Shown here in pieces: positions 1-8,061 of a stretch of DNA of 64,000 nt. This DNA comes from an uncultured Lachnospiraceae bacterium (GTDB taxonomy: Bacteria; Bacillota; Clostridia; Lachnospirales; Lachnospiraceae). The DNA lies in assembly GCA_910585005.1 (NCBI GenBank), contig CAJUCN010000012.1, positions 1-64,000 on the forward strand, read 5' to 3'. A model generated the notes under the pieces. It did not search any database. It was not told where the DNA came from and was given only the letters and a program-made list of their open reading frames with translations. Position numbers and translations under genes: made by a program. Each line of letters begins with the position of its first letter. The first letter of the stretch is position 1.

Positions 1-1417
1 GTACACGCTCATTTGCATAGCCGGAAAGGGTAATATCCGGCTGCCATGACCGCATGGAAGGAATCAGCTCATGCACAAAATCCAACCCTACTGAAATGCA
101 GAGAAACAGTATAATACTGAGTGAAAAGCTGGCGGTCAATAAAAACCAGTTTTTCTTAGATGCTGTTGCATGATGAATACCCAGTGTCCTTTCAACCTTT
201 CTAATCTTCCGTTTTCTTGTATGGCGTACAGAAAGCGCCGTATCCGAATTTCCGGAAACCGCCGCCACCGGGGAAACTTTAGATGCATGTTTTGCAGGAG
301 ACTGCGCTGCCAGCAAGACAGTTACAATTCCAACCATCGCCCCACTGATTAGCCCGACAGGGCTTAAGGCAAATACTGGCATAGTGGCAAATTCACCGCC
401 AATTCCATAACGGAGCAATGCACAAATACCCCATTCGATTGCCGTACCTGTAATCAACCCAACAGGCACAGCCGTTTTGCACCAGTTTAACGCTTCCAGC
501 CGCACATACCGAATCATCTGCTGGCGGCTTGCACCAATACAGCGCATCATTCCAAAAAATTTTGTCCGCTGCGCCACATTGCTGTTCATACTGCTGGAAA
601 TCATCAATACGCCAGCCATTAATACTAAAACGAACAGGACTACCGCTATTCCGTAAATATTCTTCATAGATTCATTGCTGCTTTGTCCGGCAAGCCCCAT
701 AACTGCTGTATTTTCCGAAATATCTTCCTCCGGCAGATCATACTGCTGCCTGATTTCCGAGGTGATACCGGATGCCTTTGACACATCCTGAAATTGAATA
801 TAACAGCTTGGGTTAATCGGAATATTGTTTTGTTCCATGACCCCGATATACGCATCCCGCATCATATATACAGCAACCAGATAGGTCTGCCCCTGATAAG
901 TGTCAGCGTCATCCGACCCAAAACCGCATACCATAAAATCCGTATCTCCCGAAGGTGTCTTTACTGTCACATGGTCACCAATCTTTACATCTAACGCAAG
1001 GCGCGCATTGGAACTAAGCATAATGTCATTGTCACTCTGCGGCAGACTGCCTTCTTCCAGGGCATTAACAAGCTCGGCCAGATAAATACTGTCAGCGCCG
1101 TATAATGCAGCTTTTTTCTCCCCGATATAGAAAGGCTGGTCTGCGTCCGTGTTAAATGTTTCCGACCAGCCGATAGTGGCAACATCCGGGCGCTGGGCGA
1201 TTTCTTCTGCTATGTCCTGAGAGATATTTTCCAACCGGATATGCCAGTTTCCATGTTTCTGCTGCAGCCCCTCACCTGATGCCCGAATCCACATATCCGC
1301 CACACTGAAAATCGCAGTTACAAGCAGCACAGAAATAATAACACAGAAAATCGTCATACGGTTCTGGCGTTTCCGTACCTTTCCTGAAATAGATACAAGG
1401 CTTAAATAACTTTTCAT
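1..1417 (-). CDS. FtsX-like ABC transporter permease (partial, runs off window)
   Basis: Reading the minus strand from the ATG at 1417 gives 472 open codons with no stop before base 1, so the gene is cut by the window edge. The product begins MKSYLSLVSISGKVRKRQNR and has a first membrane segment near residues 21-41, an outer domain of about 210 residues, then a cluster of membrane segments near 255-360 and another near 420-445. This is the FtsX/MacB-type permease plan. The segment GMMRCIGASRQQMIRYV is the cytoplasmic coupling helix typical of FtsX permeases. The start overlaps the stop of the ATPase gene as ATGA, so the two are translationally coupled. The large ectodomain follows the first membrane segment, unlike BceB, where it lies much later. 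It probably exports or removes a peptide or lipid at the membrane; the substrate is unknown. Confidence 0.85.
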   Translation of the reverse strand, partial: MKSYLSLVSISGKVRKRQNRMTIFCVIISVLLVTAIFSVADMWIRASGEGLQQKHGNWHIRLENISQDIAEEIAQRPDVATIGWSETFNTDADQPFYIGEKKAALYGADSIYLAELVNALEEGSLPQSDNDIMLSSNARLALDVKIGDHVTVKTPSGDTDFMVCGFGSDDADTYQGQTYLVAVYMMRDAYIGVMEQNNIPINPSCYIQFQDVSKASGITSEIRQQYDLPEEDISENTAVMGLAGQSSNESMKNIYGIAVVLFVLVLMAGVLMISSSMNSNVAQRTKFFGMMRCIGASRQQMIRYVRLEALNWCKTAVPVGLITGTAIEWGICALLRYGIGGEFATMPVFALSPVGLISGAMVGIVTVLLAAQSPAKHASKVSPVAAVSGNSDTALSVRHTRKRKIRKVERTLGIHHATASKKNWFLLTASFSLSIILFLCISVGLDFVHELIPSMRSWQPDITLSGYANERV

Positions 1418-2097
1418 TCCCTGCGCCCCCCTAAATCAGTAAGTTCTCCGTCTGACACCTGCAGGATACGGTCCGCCGTCTGTGCAATGCTGCGGCTATG
1501 TGTAATCATAATAATTGTCTGCTCATACTTCTTTGATGCTTCTTTTAACAGTGCAATCACTTCGCTGGTATTCTGCGAATCTAAATTTCCCGTCGGCTCA
1601 TCCGCAAGGATTAAAGCCGGGCGGGTAAACAAAGCACGCCCGATCGCCACTCTCTGCTGCTGTCCGCCGGACAACTGGCTGGGCAAATGATTCCGGCGTT
1701 CTTTCAAATTCAATACATCCAGTAAATCTTCCAGATATTTTTTGTTTGGCTTCTGGTAATCCAAAAGTACCGGAAAGATAATATTCTGCTCCACAGTCAG
1801 TTCGGGAACAAGGTTAAATGCCTGAAAGATAAATCCAATATTCCGGCGGCGGAACACGGTAAGATGCCTTTCTTTCATGGAAAACGTATCTTTTCCATCA
1901 ATCATTACCTTGCCGGAAGTAGGCACATCCAATGCGCCCAGCATATTAAGCAGCGTACTTTTTCCAGAACCAGATTCTCCTACTACCGCAACAAATTCTC
2001 CCTTCGGAACTGAAAAACTAACATTTTTCAAAGCATGGACAGCAGTTTCCCCTGCTCCATAAGTTTTTGAAATTCCATTCACTTCCAATAAATTCAT
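1414..2097 (-). CDS. ABC transporter ATP-binding protein (MacB/LolD type)
   Basis: A 227-residue ATPase that powers the FtsX-like permease encoded directly downstream. Visible motifs are Walker A GESGSGKSTLL, Q-loop IFQAFNL, signature LSGGQQQRVAIGRAL, Walker B LILADEPTGNLD and the switch histidine in MITHS. The DEPTGNLD form is typical of the MacB/LolD/FtsE group. I chose the ATG at 2097, preceded by AGGAG with a 7-base gap, because homology begins there. An in-frame ATG at 2136 has an even better AAGGAGG and would add 13 residues. A TATACT at 2168-2163 could be the -10 of a promoter between the kinase and this gene, which excludes starts further upstream. The stop overlaps the permease start (ATGA). 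Placement after a two-component pair suggests induction by that regulator. Confidence 0.9.
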   Translation of the reverse strand: MNLLEVNGISKTYGAGETAVHALKNVSFSVPKGEFVAVVGESGSGKSTLLNMLGALDVPTSGKVMIDGKDTFSMKERHLTVFRRRNIGFIFQAFNLVPELTVEQNIIFPVLLDYQKPNKKYLEDLLDVLNLKERRNHLPSQLSGGQQQRVAIGRALFTRPALILADEPTGNLDSQNTSEVIALLKEASKKYEQTIIMITHSRSIAQTADRILQVSDGELTDLGGRRE

Positions 2098-2238
2098 GCT
2101 ATGTCTCCTGTTACTTTTTTGATCTGATAAAGTCATGGGTGTTATTCCTCCTTCTGCAAAGAAGTATAACACCCAATCCTTACTCTCATATTTCTCTAAA
2201 CCGACAATTCTGTAATGTTCTCCTCCAAAACAAACTTC

Positions 2239-3288
2239 TTACAATTTTGTAATTCCTAAAATATTTATTATAAAAGCGCTCCCTTTTCCCAAAACACTTT
2301 CTACTTTAATATTGCCGCCATGCAGTTCAACAATCGTCTTTGACAGAGGCAGTCCAAGTCCAATCCCCTGTGTATCTTTAGAAAAACGGCTGCGGTAAAA
2401 ACGCTTAAAAATATGATAGATATCCTCGGAATGTATGCCACACCCATTATCTTCCACTACAATCTGTAACATATCCGACATCTGTTTCCATTCAACACAG
2501 ATACGCTTTCCTGCATCCGTATGGTCAAAAGCATTTTTTACAAGGTTGCTGACCGCTTCCATCATCCATTCACGATCACAATAAAGCGTAATATCATCAT
2601 CTCCGGAAAAGATAAGTTCTTTTAGCTCCTGTTTTGCACGATATGCAAAATGCTGTTCCATATCATGCATCATGTCAGACACATTCTCAAAATTTTTCTC
2701 AAGAATAATCGTTCCAGCATCTAATTTGGTAATTTTTAGCAGGTTTTGTACCAAGCTTTCTATGCGGTCAAGTTCCTGCTCTGACAAAATGGTAAATTCC
2801 TTTAAGTCCGGAAGATTTTCTGTTTCACTTTGTAAAATACCATTATAAATATTAAGAGCGGCAAGCGGTGTTTTCAACTGGTGGGAAATATCCGATATGG
2901 TATCTTTCAAAAATTCCTTTGTCCGAAACTCGTTCTCTACATGTGCGTTCAATACTGATACCAACGTGTTAACCGAATGGAAAAGCTTGTACATTTCACC
3001 CTCATCATCACATTCAATACGGGCATCTGTATCTCCTATAAGGTAATCATCTATTTCTGCCACTGCTGCTTCCATGATTTTATGCTGCTTATGAAAGTAG
3101 CAGAAGCAGAGAAGCAGAATCCCACATCCCATAAACAGGGAAAGAATAAAGAGTGCAGGCGGGCAATTTTCATGAAATCTCCACAATATCACCTGTGACA
3201 GAATCGTATTGCAAAATAAAAATAGGAACATTCCGATAAACAGTGTCTTAATATTTTTATTTGTAAATATTCTCATAAAATACCCCAT
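2239..3288 (-). CDS. Sensor histidine kinase, short-loop membrane type
   Basis: A 349-residue sensor kinase partnered with the response regulator just upstream. Two membrane segments (about 14-36 and 44-66) are joined by an outer loop of only about eight residues, so the stimulus is probably sensed in the membrane or through the neighbouring transporter. The phospho-acceptor box is SDISHQLKTPLAAL (His near 136). The ATPase boxes NLVKNAFDH, DNGCGI, FKRFYRSRF and GIGLGLPLSKTI are all intact. The ATG at 3288 overlaps the regulator stop as TGATG, which supports it over the in-frame ATG at 3303 that would lie inside the regulator gene. Base use is clearly AT-rich compared with hemZ and glmS next door, suggesting transfer. 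The signal is unknown; cell-envelope peptides are a common cue for this layout. Confidence 0.88.
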   Translation of the reverse strand: MGYFMRIFTNKNIKTLFIGMFLFLFCNTILSQVILWRFHENCPPALFILSLFMGCGILLLCFCYFHKQHKIMEAAVAEIDDYLIGDTDARIECDDEGEMYKLFHSVNTLVSVLNAHVENEFRTKEFLKDTISDISHQLKTPLAALNIYNGILQSETENLPDLKEFTILSEQELDRIESLVQNLLKITKLDAGTIILEKNFENVSDMMHDMEQHFAYRAKQELKELIFSGDDDITLYCDREWMMEAVSNLVKNAFDHTDAGKRICVEWKQMSDMLQIVVEDNGCGIHSEDIYHIFKRFYRSRFSKDTQGIGLGLPLSKTIVELHGGNIKVESVLGKGSAFIINILGITKL

Positions 3289-3971
3289 CAGATAATATTC
3301 CATTTATATCCCATACGTCTTACGGTCAAAATCATTTGCGGATCGCTGGGATTGTCCTCAACTTTTGTCCGCAGTCTGCGGATATAGACATTCAACGTAT
3401 TATTATCTATATAATTTCCTTCATTATCCCACAGGTTTTCTAAAATCTGTTCTTTAGAAAGCACCGTACCCGGATTTTGCATAAACAGACACAGCAGTTT
3501 ATACTCTCCTGCCGTCAAATCCAAAAGCTCTCCATTTTTATAAACCTTTCCCTGCGTCAAAAGCGCCTTTAAACCATTAGAATGAATTTCTGTGTCTGTC
3601 TGTCCAAAATCACCTGCGCGTCTTAACAATGCATTTATCCTGGATAACAGCACTCCCAATTTAAAAGGCTTTGTAATATAGTCATCGCCGCCCATATCCA
3701 GTCCCATAATAATATTGACTTCCTCATCTGATGCTGTCAGAAAAATAATGGGTACTTTTGAAGTCTGGCGGACTTTTTCGCATATTTCAAAGCCGGAACC
3801 GTCAGGAAGTGAAACATCTAAGATTAACAGGTCATACTTCCCCTCTGCCCAAACAGTATCCACTTCTTTTATAGTCCTTACCACTTCCAATCCATAGCCT
3901 TGCTTGCAGAGTGCGAAGGAAAGCCCGTTAATCAGGCTTAAATCATCTTCCAGCAATAATATATTGCTCAT
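3288..3971 (-). CDS. OmpR/PhoB-family response regulator
   Basis: A 227-residue regulator with an N-terminal receiver and a C-terminal winged helix. Acidic residues are at EDD (8-10), the phosphorylated Asp is in LLILDVSLPDG (about 52), a Thr/Ser switch is in FLTASD, and the conserved Lys is in YITKPF. The C-terminal domain contains LTAGEYKLLCLF and LNVYIRRLRTKVE, the recognition region of PhoB-type proteins. The start is the ATG at 3971 with AAGGAG seven bases upstream; the longer frame from 4004 lacks such a site. The gene is first in a regulator-kinase-ATPase-permease series, all on the minus strand and tightly packed. It most likely controls the ABC transporter downstream. Confidence 0.92.
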   Translation of the reverse strand: MSNILLLEDDLSLINGLSFALCKQGYGLEVVRTIKEVDTVWAEGKYDLLILDVSLPDGSGFEICEKVRQTSKVPIIFLTASDEEVNIIMGLDMGGDDYITKPFKLGVLLSRINALLRRAGDFGQTDTEIHSNGLKALLTQGKVYKNGELLDLTAGEYKLLCLFMQNPGTVLSKEQILENLWDNEGNYIDNNTLNVYIRRLRTKVEDNPSDPQMILTVRRMGYKWNII

Positions 3972-4054
3972 AATCCTGCTCCTTTCTTTTTCCCACATAC
4001 CCATTCGTTGGCTTCTTTACATATAATATATCCATATTATTTTTACTTTCTTTT

Positions 4055-4162
4055 CTAAAATTCACAAATATTCGTAATCAAAAACACTTGGCGTACTATT
4101 GCAATATGTGCATTACTCATAAAAATAACCGCTTTCTCTGCTCCTGACGCTGTACTACTCAT
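4055..4162 (-). CDS. Putative 35-residue peptide upstream of the two-component system
   Basis: A short ORF (35 codons plus TAG) begins with ATG at 4162, preceded by GGAGGAAGAAAG at good spacing. It starts MSSTASGAEKAVIF and ends LITNICEF. It lies in the otherwise empty stretch between the hemZ terminator and the response regulator gene, on the same strand as the latter. The middle is mildly hydrophobic but has no clear signal peptide. I do not recognise it. It could be a leader or sensing peptide for the cassette, the remnant of a larger gene, or chance. The ribosome binding site is the main support. Confidence 0.35.
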   Translation of the reverse strand: MSSTASGAEKAVIFMSNAHIAIVRQVFLITNICEF

Positions 4163-4231
4163 TCTTTCTTCCTCCATTTTTGATGATTGACTATAACAAA
4201 CGCTGCCACGCTTCGGGCGACAACTATTGTA

Positions 4232-4269
4232 ACAAAAAAGGACAACCTTATTCGCTAAAATAAGGTTGT
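4232..4269 (-). terminator. Rho-independent terminator of glmS-hemZ
   Basis: Read on the minus strand, an 11-bp perfect stem (ACAACCTTATT pairing with AATAAGGTTGT) with a six-base loop is followed by CCTTTTTTG. It lies about 22 bases past the hemZ stop and closes the glmS-hemZ transcript. Confidence 0.85.
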
Positions 4270-4291
4270 TTGATGTACGACAAAACTCTTT

Positions 4292-5791
4292 TTAATCCTC
4301 AAACAGTTTCCGTTTCCTCTCAATCATCTCATCAATTCTCTCGATAAAAGAAGCCACATCCTTGACATTTTCGCATCTCTCGATCCGTCCGTCAGGATAC
4401 ACTCTTTTGGAAATACTTCCGGCTCCGAGGGCCACAATAGACTGTTTCTCCTCCATAATCAAAATATTGTAAATTCCAAAGCATCCTTCTTTTGCATAAC
4501 CTACATTTTCAAAGTTACCGGACATATTTTTCTGGCGGTACAGATAATAGGGCGCCATACCCATCCGTCTTGCCCCATCCGCCGCAATCTGCATAGTCTC
4601 ATCCGTATTATTGAGAGTGCTGATCCCGTTATCCAAAATCCACTGACTCAATTTGGAAGCCCGCTTAATCGCCAGAGAATGGACTGTCAGGCTATCCGGC
4701 CCAAGCTCCATGATCTCCTTTATGGTATTTTCCACATCCTGCGCCATTTCGCCAGGCAGCCCCAAGATCAAATCCATGTTAATGTTGGTAAAGCCTGCCT
4801 CCCTGGCCATGCCAAAGGCTTCCTTCACCTGCCCTACCGTATGTTTCCTTCCAATCAGGTCAAGGGTTTCCTGTTTCATTGTCTGTGGATTTACAGAGAT
4901 CCGGCCCACACCGTATTTTTTCAGGACTTTAAGCTTATCAGCCGTTATGCTGTCTGCACGCCCTGCCTCCACCGTAAACTCCTGTAAGCGGGATAAATCC
5001 AACGTGCTGCTGATCTTCTCCAAAAGGCGCTCCAATTCATCCGCTTCCAGTGTAGTCGGCGTCCCTCCCCCAATATATATGGTATCAAGTATTTTTCCCT
5101 GGAACTTTTGTGCTACAAAGTCAATCTCTTTATCCAACATATCCAGGTACTCGCCCACCCGCTTTTTCCATGAACAAACAGGGTAAGAAGTAAAGGAGCA
5201 GTACAGGCAGGTGGTAGGGCAAAAAGGAATCCCAATGTAAAGGCTGTAACCATCTTCATAATGAAGGGTATCCAAAAGCGCCTTTTCCCTTTTGGCGATC
5301 TCCAGGGCAAGAGCGCTCTTTTCTTCCCCTGCAAAATAGGTTTCCCTCATGTAGGAAAGAATTTGTTCGTCTAAAACTCCTTCCTCAAGCATGGTCATGG
5401 GGATCTTGGTTGGACGGATCCCTGTCAGCGTTCCCCAGGGAAGCTGTTTTCCCGTATATTCTGAAAGAAGCACATAAAGAAGCTGTTTTAACCGGTTCTT
5501 CACTTCCGGTCTTGGCAGATCCTCCCCTGTCTCTATCTTTTTAGCCGTAAAAAAAGCCGTCCCTTCTTTCTCTCCTGACAAAGAAACCAGTACGGCTTCT
5601 TTGTCAAACAGGATATTCAGGTCCGGCAGTCCCAAATCCGAACTGTCCCCCTTTTCCTGTGCAGTCACTTTCACATCGCATGCCGGATAAAATGCCTTCA
5701 CTAACGCATGGATATCGTACTCAAATCCAGTATCATTTGCCGTGACGACGATCGTATGATTCCTATGTTGATTTCCATTCATTTCCTTCAT
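4292..5791 (-). CDS. hemZ: Coproporphyrinogen dehydrogenase-like radical SAM protein HemZ
   Basis: A 499-residue radical SAM protein, close to the usual HemZ length (about 500). The 4Fe-4S motif C-x3-C-x2-C is visible as FCPTTCLYC near residue 192, with the SAM-binding GGGTPT segment after it and a HemN/HemW-like tail. HemZ is classed as an oxygen-independent coproporphyrinogen III oxidase-like enzyme, but no other haem gene is present here, so a true haem role is not shown. Many clostridia carry it near rel and an MBL hydrolase, as in this window. It follows glmS by 34 bases and is probably co-transcribed with it. The start at 5791 has AAGGAA ten bases upstream; ATG at 5782 is a poor alternative. 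Confidence 0.87.
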   Translation of the reverse strand: MKEMNGNQHRNHTIVVTANDTGFEYDIHALVKAFYPACDVKVTAQEKGDSSDLGLPDLNILFDKEAVLVSLSGEKEGTAFFTAKKIETGEDLPRPEVKNRLKQLLYVLLSEYTGKQLPWGTLTGIRPTKIPMTMLEEGVLDEQILSYMRETYFAGEEKSALALEIAKREKALLDTLHYEDGYSLYIGIPFCPTTCLYCSFTSYPVCSWKKRVGEYLDMLDKEIDFVAQKFQGKILDTIYIGGGTPTTLEADELERLLEKISSTLDLSRLQEFTVEAGRADSITADKLKVLKKYGVGRISVNPQTMKQETLDLIGRKHTVGQVKEAFGMAREAGFTNINMDLILGLPGEMAQDVENTIKEIMELGPDSLTVHSLAIKRASKLSQWILDNGISTLNNTDETMQIAADGARRMGMAPYYLYRQKNMSGNFENVGYAKEGCFGIYNILIMEEKQSIVALGAGSISKRVYPDGRIERCENVKDVASFIERIDEMIERKRKLFED

Positions 5792-5825
5792 TTGTCATTG
5801 TTTCCTTCATCTTTATTTTTAACAC

Positions 5826-7643
5826 TTACTCTACGGTGACTACTTTTGCCAGATTCCTTGGCTTATCCACATCCAATCCTTTGTCCAGTGAAACGAAATA
5901 CGCAATCAGTTGAAGAACGATAGATGCCGGCATGACCATAAAAGTATCCGCCATCACCGGAAGTCTAAATACATTTGCAAAACGTCCGTCATCTTCAAGC
6001 TTCTCATTTTCCTTGATCAGCAAAAGGACTCTTGCACCTCTTGACTGTACCTCGCGGATATTGGACAGTTCCTTGCTTTTTAGCTTATCCTGGGTCACTA
6101 CAGCAACCACCGGCGTATCTTCCGTAATAAGCGCTATCGTTCCGTGCTTTAACTCCCCGGAAGCATAGGCCTCAGAATGAATATAGGATACTTCTTTCAG
6201 TTTTAATGACCCCTCCAGCAAGATGGAATAATCCAATCCTCTTCCAATCATGAATACATCCTTGGCATTTAAAATAGAACCTGCCAGGCGGTGGATCTCT
6301 TCCTTCTTTTCAAGAACCTTTGCCATTACCTCCGGAACCCTGGAAAGTTCCTTCATATATTCGGAAAGTTCCTGCTTGCTCCATAGCTTTCTTGCCATAG
6401 CCATTCTCGCCGTAAGCAGGTATAGCACTGCAAGCTGGGTAGTATACGCTTTGGTAGATGCCACTGCGATCTCCGGCCCTGCACTGGTATAGATCACATA
6501 TTCGCTGGCGCGGGCAATGGACGCCCCTTTTACATTCACGATAGAAATACTGGGTGAGCCGCATTTCCTTGCAAACTTAAGCGCTTCCAACGTATCAATC
6601 GTCTCCCCTGACTGTGAAATTGCAATTACCAGCGTATTTTTGTCCACTACCGGATCATTGTACATAAACTCCGACGCCATAACTACATCCACATGGATTC
6701 CGATTATTGCCTGGATCAGGCTTTTTCCCACCAATCCTGCATGCATGGCAGTGCCGCATGCGATCACACAGATCCTCTTGCAATCTGCCAGGATATGGTC
6801 AGGAATTTCTTCTTTTGAAAAATCAGGGATCCCCTCCTTCATCCTTGGGTAAATGGTTTCCCCGATCACCTGAGGCTGCTCCATAATCTCCTTTTCCATA
6901 AAAAAGGGATATCCTCCCTTACTGCTACGGCTCACATCCCAGTCAACCTTCAGCCATTCAATCTCCGCCTTATCTCCGGATAGATCAAACATTTCAATGT
7001 TTCCCGGAGAAAGGCATACCACATGAAATTCAGGCATCACAAAATAATCCGTTGTAAACGGCACGATTGCCGCTACATCAGAGGATAATATTGCACCATC
7101 CTTCGTGGCTGCCGCCACAATAGGGCTTACATTGCGGACTGCAAAGATCTTCCCTGGCTGGTCATCAAACATGATTGCAAGCGCAAAGGTTCCTTTGATT
7201 TTAAGTACTGTCCTGCGGATCGCTGAATAGGGATCCCCGGAATAAAAATGCTCTAATACAGCAGCCACAACCTCGCTGTCAGTCTCTGACACCAGTTTTC
7301 CTTCCAGTTCGTATTTTTCCGTCAGTTCCCTGTAATTTTCGATAATACCGTTATGTATCAGTGTGATCTTGCCAAATCTATGGGGATGGGCATTCTCATC
7401 ACACACGCCCCCGTGAGTCGCCCACCTTGTATGTCCGATCCCGCAATTTCCCACCGGCTTCTTTTCCTCACACAAATTCCTCAGATCATTTACTCTTCCC
7501 GCACGTTTCATGATCTGTGTGCCGTCTTCTCCAAGAAGCGCTATACCGGCGCTGTCATAGCCTCTATACTCCAAAAGTTCCAATGCATCAAGCATAATAT
7601 CTTTTGCATTGTCTCTCCCTGTATATCCAATAATTCCACACAT
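5826..7643 (-). CDS. glmS: Glutamine-fructose-6-phosphate aminotransferase (isomerizing)
   Basis: GlmS makes glucosamine-6-phosphate from fructose-6-phosphate and glutamine, the first step to UDP-GlcNAc for peptidoglycan. The 605-residue product begins MCGIIGYTG, placing the catalytic Cys at position 2, as required for the Ntn-type glutaminase domain (about 1-220). Two SIS sugar-isomerase domains follow, with SQSGETIDT and STKAYTTQ motifs, and the C-terminus DKPRNLAKVVTVE matches the family. The start has GAGGG upstream. Expression should be controlled by the self-cleaving glmS ribozyme in the leader (7715-7895) and by a strong promoter at 7947-7975. hemZ follows 34 bases downstream. Confidence 0.98.
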   Translation of the reverse strand: MCGIIGYTGRDNAKDIMLDALELLEYRGYDSAGIALLGEDGTQIMKRAGRVNDLRNLCEEKKPVGNCGIGHTRWATHGGVCDENAHPHRFGKITLIHNGIIENYRELTEKYELEGKLVSETDSEVVAAVLEHFYSGDPYSAIRRTVLKIKGTFALAIMFDDQPGKIFAVRNVSPIVAAATKDGAILSSDVAAIVPFTTDYFVMPEFHVVCLSPGNIEMFDLSGDKAEIEWLKVDWDVSRSSKGGYPFFMEKEIMEQPQVIGETIYPRMKEGIPDFSKEEIPDHILADCKRICVIACGTAMHAGLVGKSLIQAIIGIHVDVVMASEFMYNDPVVDKNTLVIAISQSGETIDTLEALKFARKCGSPSISIVNVKGASIARASEYVIYTSAGPEIAVASTKAYTTQLAVLYLLTARMAMARKLWSKQELSEYMKELSRVPEVMAKVLEKKEEIHRLAGSILNAKDVFMIGRGLDYSILLEGSLKLKEVSYIHSEAYASGELKHGTIALITEDTPVVAVVTQDKLKSKELSNIREVQSRGARVLLLIKENEKLEDDGRFANVFRLPVMADTFMVMPASIVLQLIAYFVSLDKGLDVDKPRNLAKVVTVE

Positions 7644-7714
7644 AAATTGTTTCCCTCATCTTTCTCTATTTTGACCTGGGCTTTTCTCCCAGACATCATT
7701 ATTCTCTATATTTA

Positions 7715-7895
7715 TATGCCTTACCGTTTCCGGCAGACACCTCCGCTGTATCGTATTTGTTTTGCAGTTACCCGCATATTTGCCGATACATCTCGCACCG
7801 GAGGCGTACGAAAGAGCACCCGCCGAATTTTCGATCACTCTTTACCTCGTCAACCTTTTCATAAACTTTGTCAAAAGGCCATGGCGCTAGATGTG
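7715..7895 (-). ncRNA. glmS ribozyme-riboswitch
   Basis: The minus-strand leader of glmS carries the conserved core of the glmS catalytic riboswitch. It has TAGCGCCA at 7889-7882, GTTGACGAGGT at about 7853-7843, ATCGAAAATTCGGCGGGTGC at about 7835-7816, and paired segments further on. Cleavage is expected between A7888 and G7887. Glucosamine-6-phosphate, the product of GlmS, acts as the cofactor for cleavage, after which the mRNA is degraded; this is known for the family. The end coordinate is estimated because the P4 region is less conserved. A 60-codon ORF here is a by-product of the RNA sequence. Confidence 0.93.
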
Positions 7896-7946
7896 GGAAA
7901 CAATGACAATGTCGCTTTATGAAGTTATCAAGGTTCATACTATGCT

Positions 7947-7975
7947 ATTATACACAAAACTCATTTGCTTGTAAA
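7947..7975 (-). promoter_or_regulatory. Promoter of glmS-hemZ
   Basis: TTTACA (7975-7970), a 17-bp spacer and a perfect TATAAT (7952-7947) on the minus strand. The predicted start near 7940 leaves about 50 bases before the ribozyme cleavage site. The -35 box abuts the terminator of the upstream lipoprotein gene. Confidence 0.88.
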
Positions 7976-7977
7976 CG

Positions 7978-8005
7978 AAAAAATAGCGCTGCCCGGCGGC
8001 AGCGC
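7978..8005 (-). terminator. Terminator of the DUF3048 lipoprotein gene
   Basis: On the minus strand GCGCTGCC (8005-7998) pairs with GGCAGCGC (7993-7986) around a four-base loop, followed by TATTTTTTCG. It lies about 57 bases past the stop codon and ends just before the glmS -35 box. Confidence 0.88.
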
Positions 8006-8061
8006 CTTATGGGAATGCTCCCCATTCTCTCTTTTCCTTCACTATATCCTGGCATTTCATT

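Noticed and set aside
4653..5186. 177-codon plus-strand ORF
   Set aside because: Antisense frame of hemZ with no family resemblance or ribosome site.
7656..7838. 60-codon minus-strand ORF upstream of glmS
   Set aside because: It lies within the glmS ribozyme core and has no ribosome binding site; the bases are explained by RNA structure.
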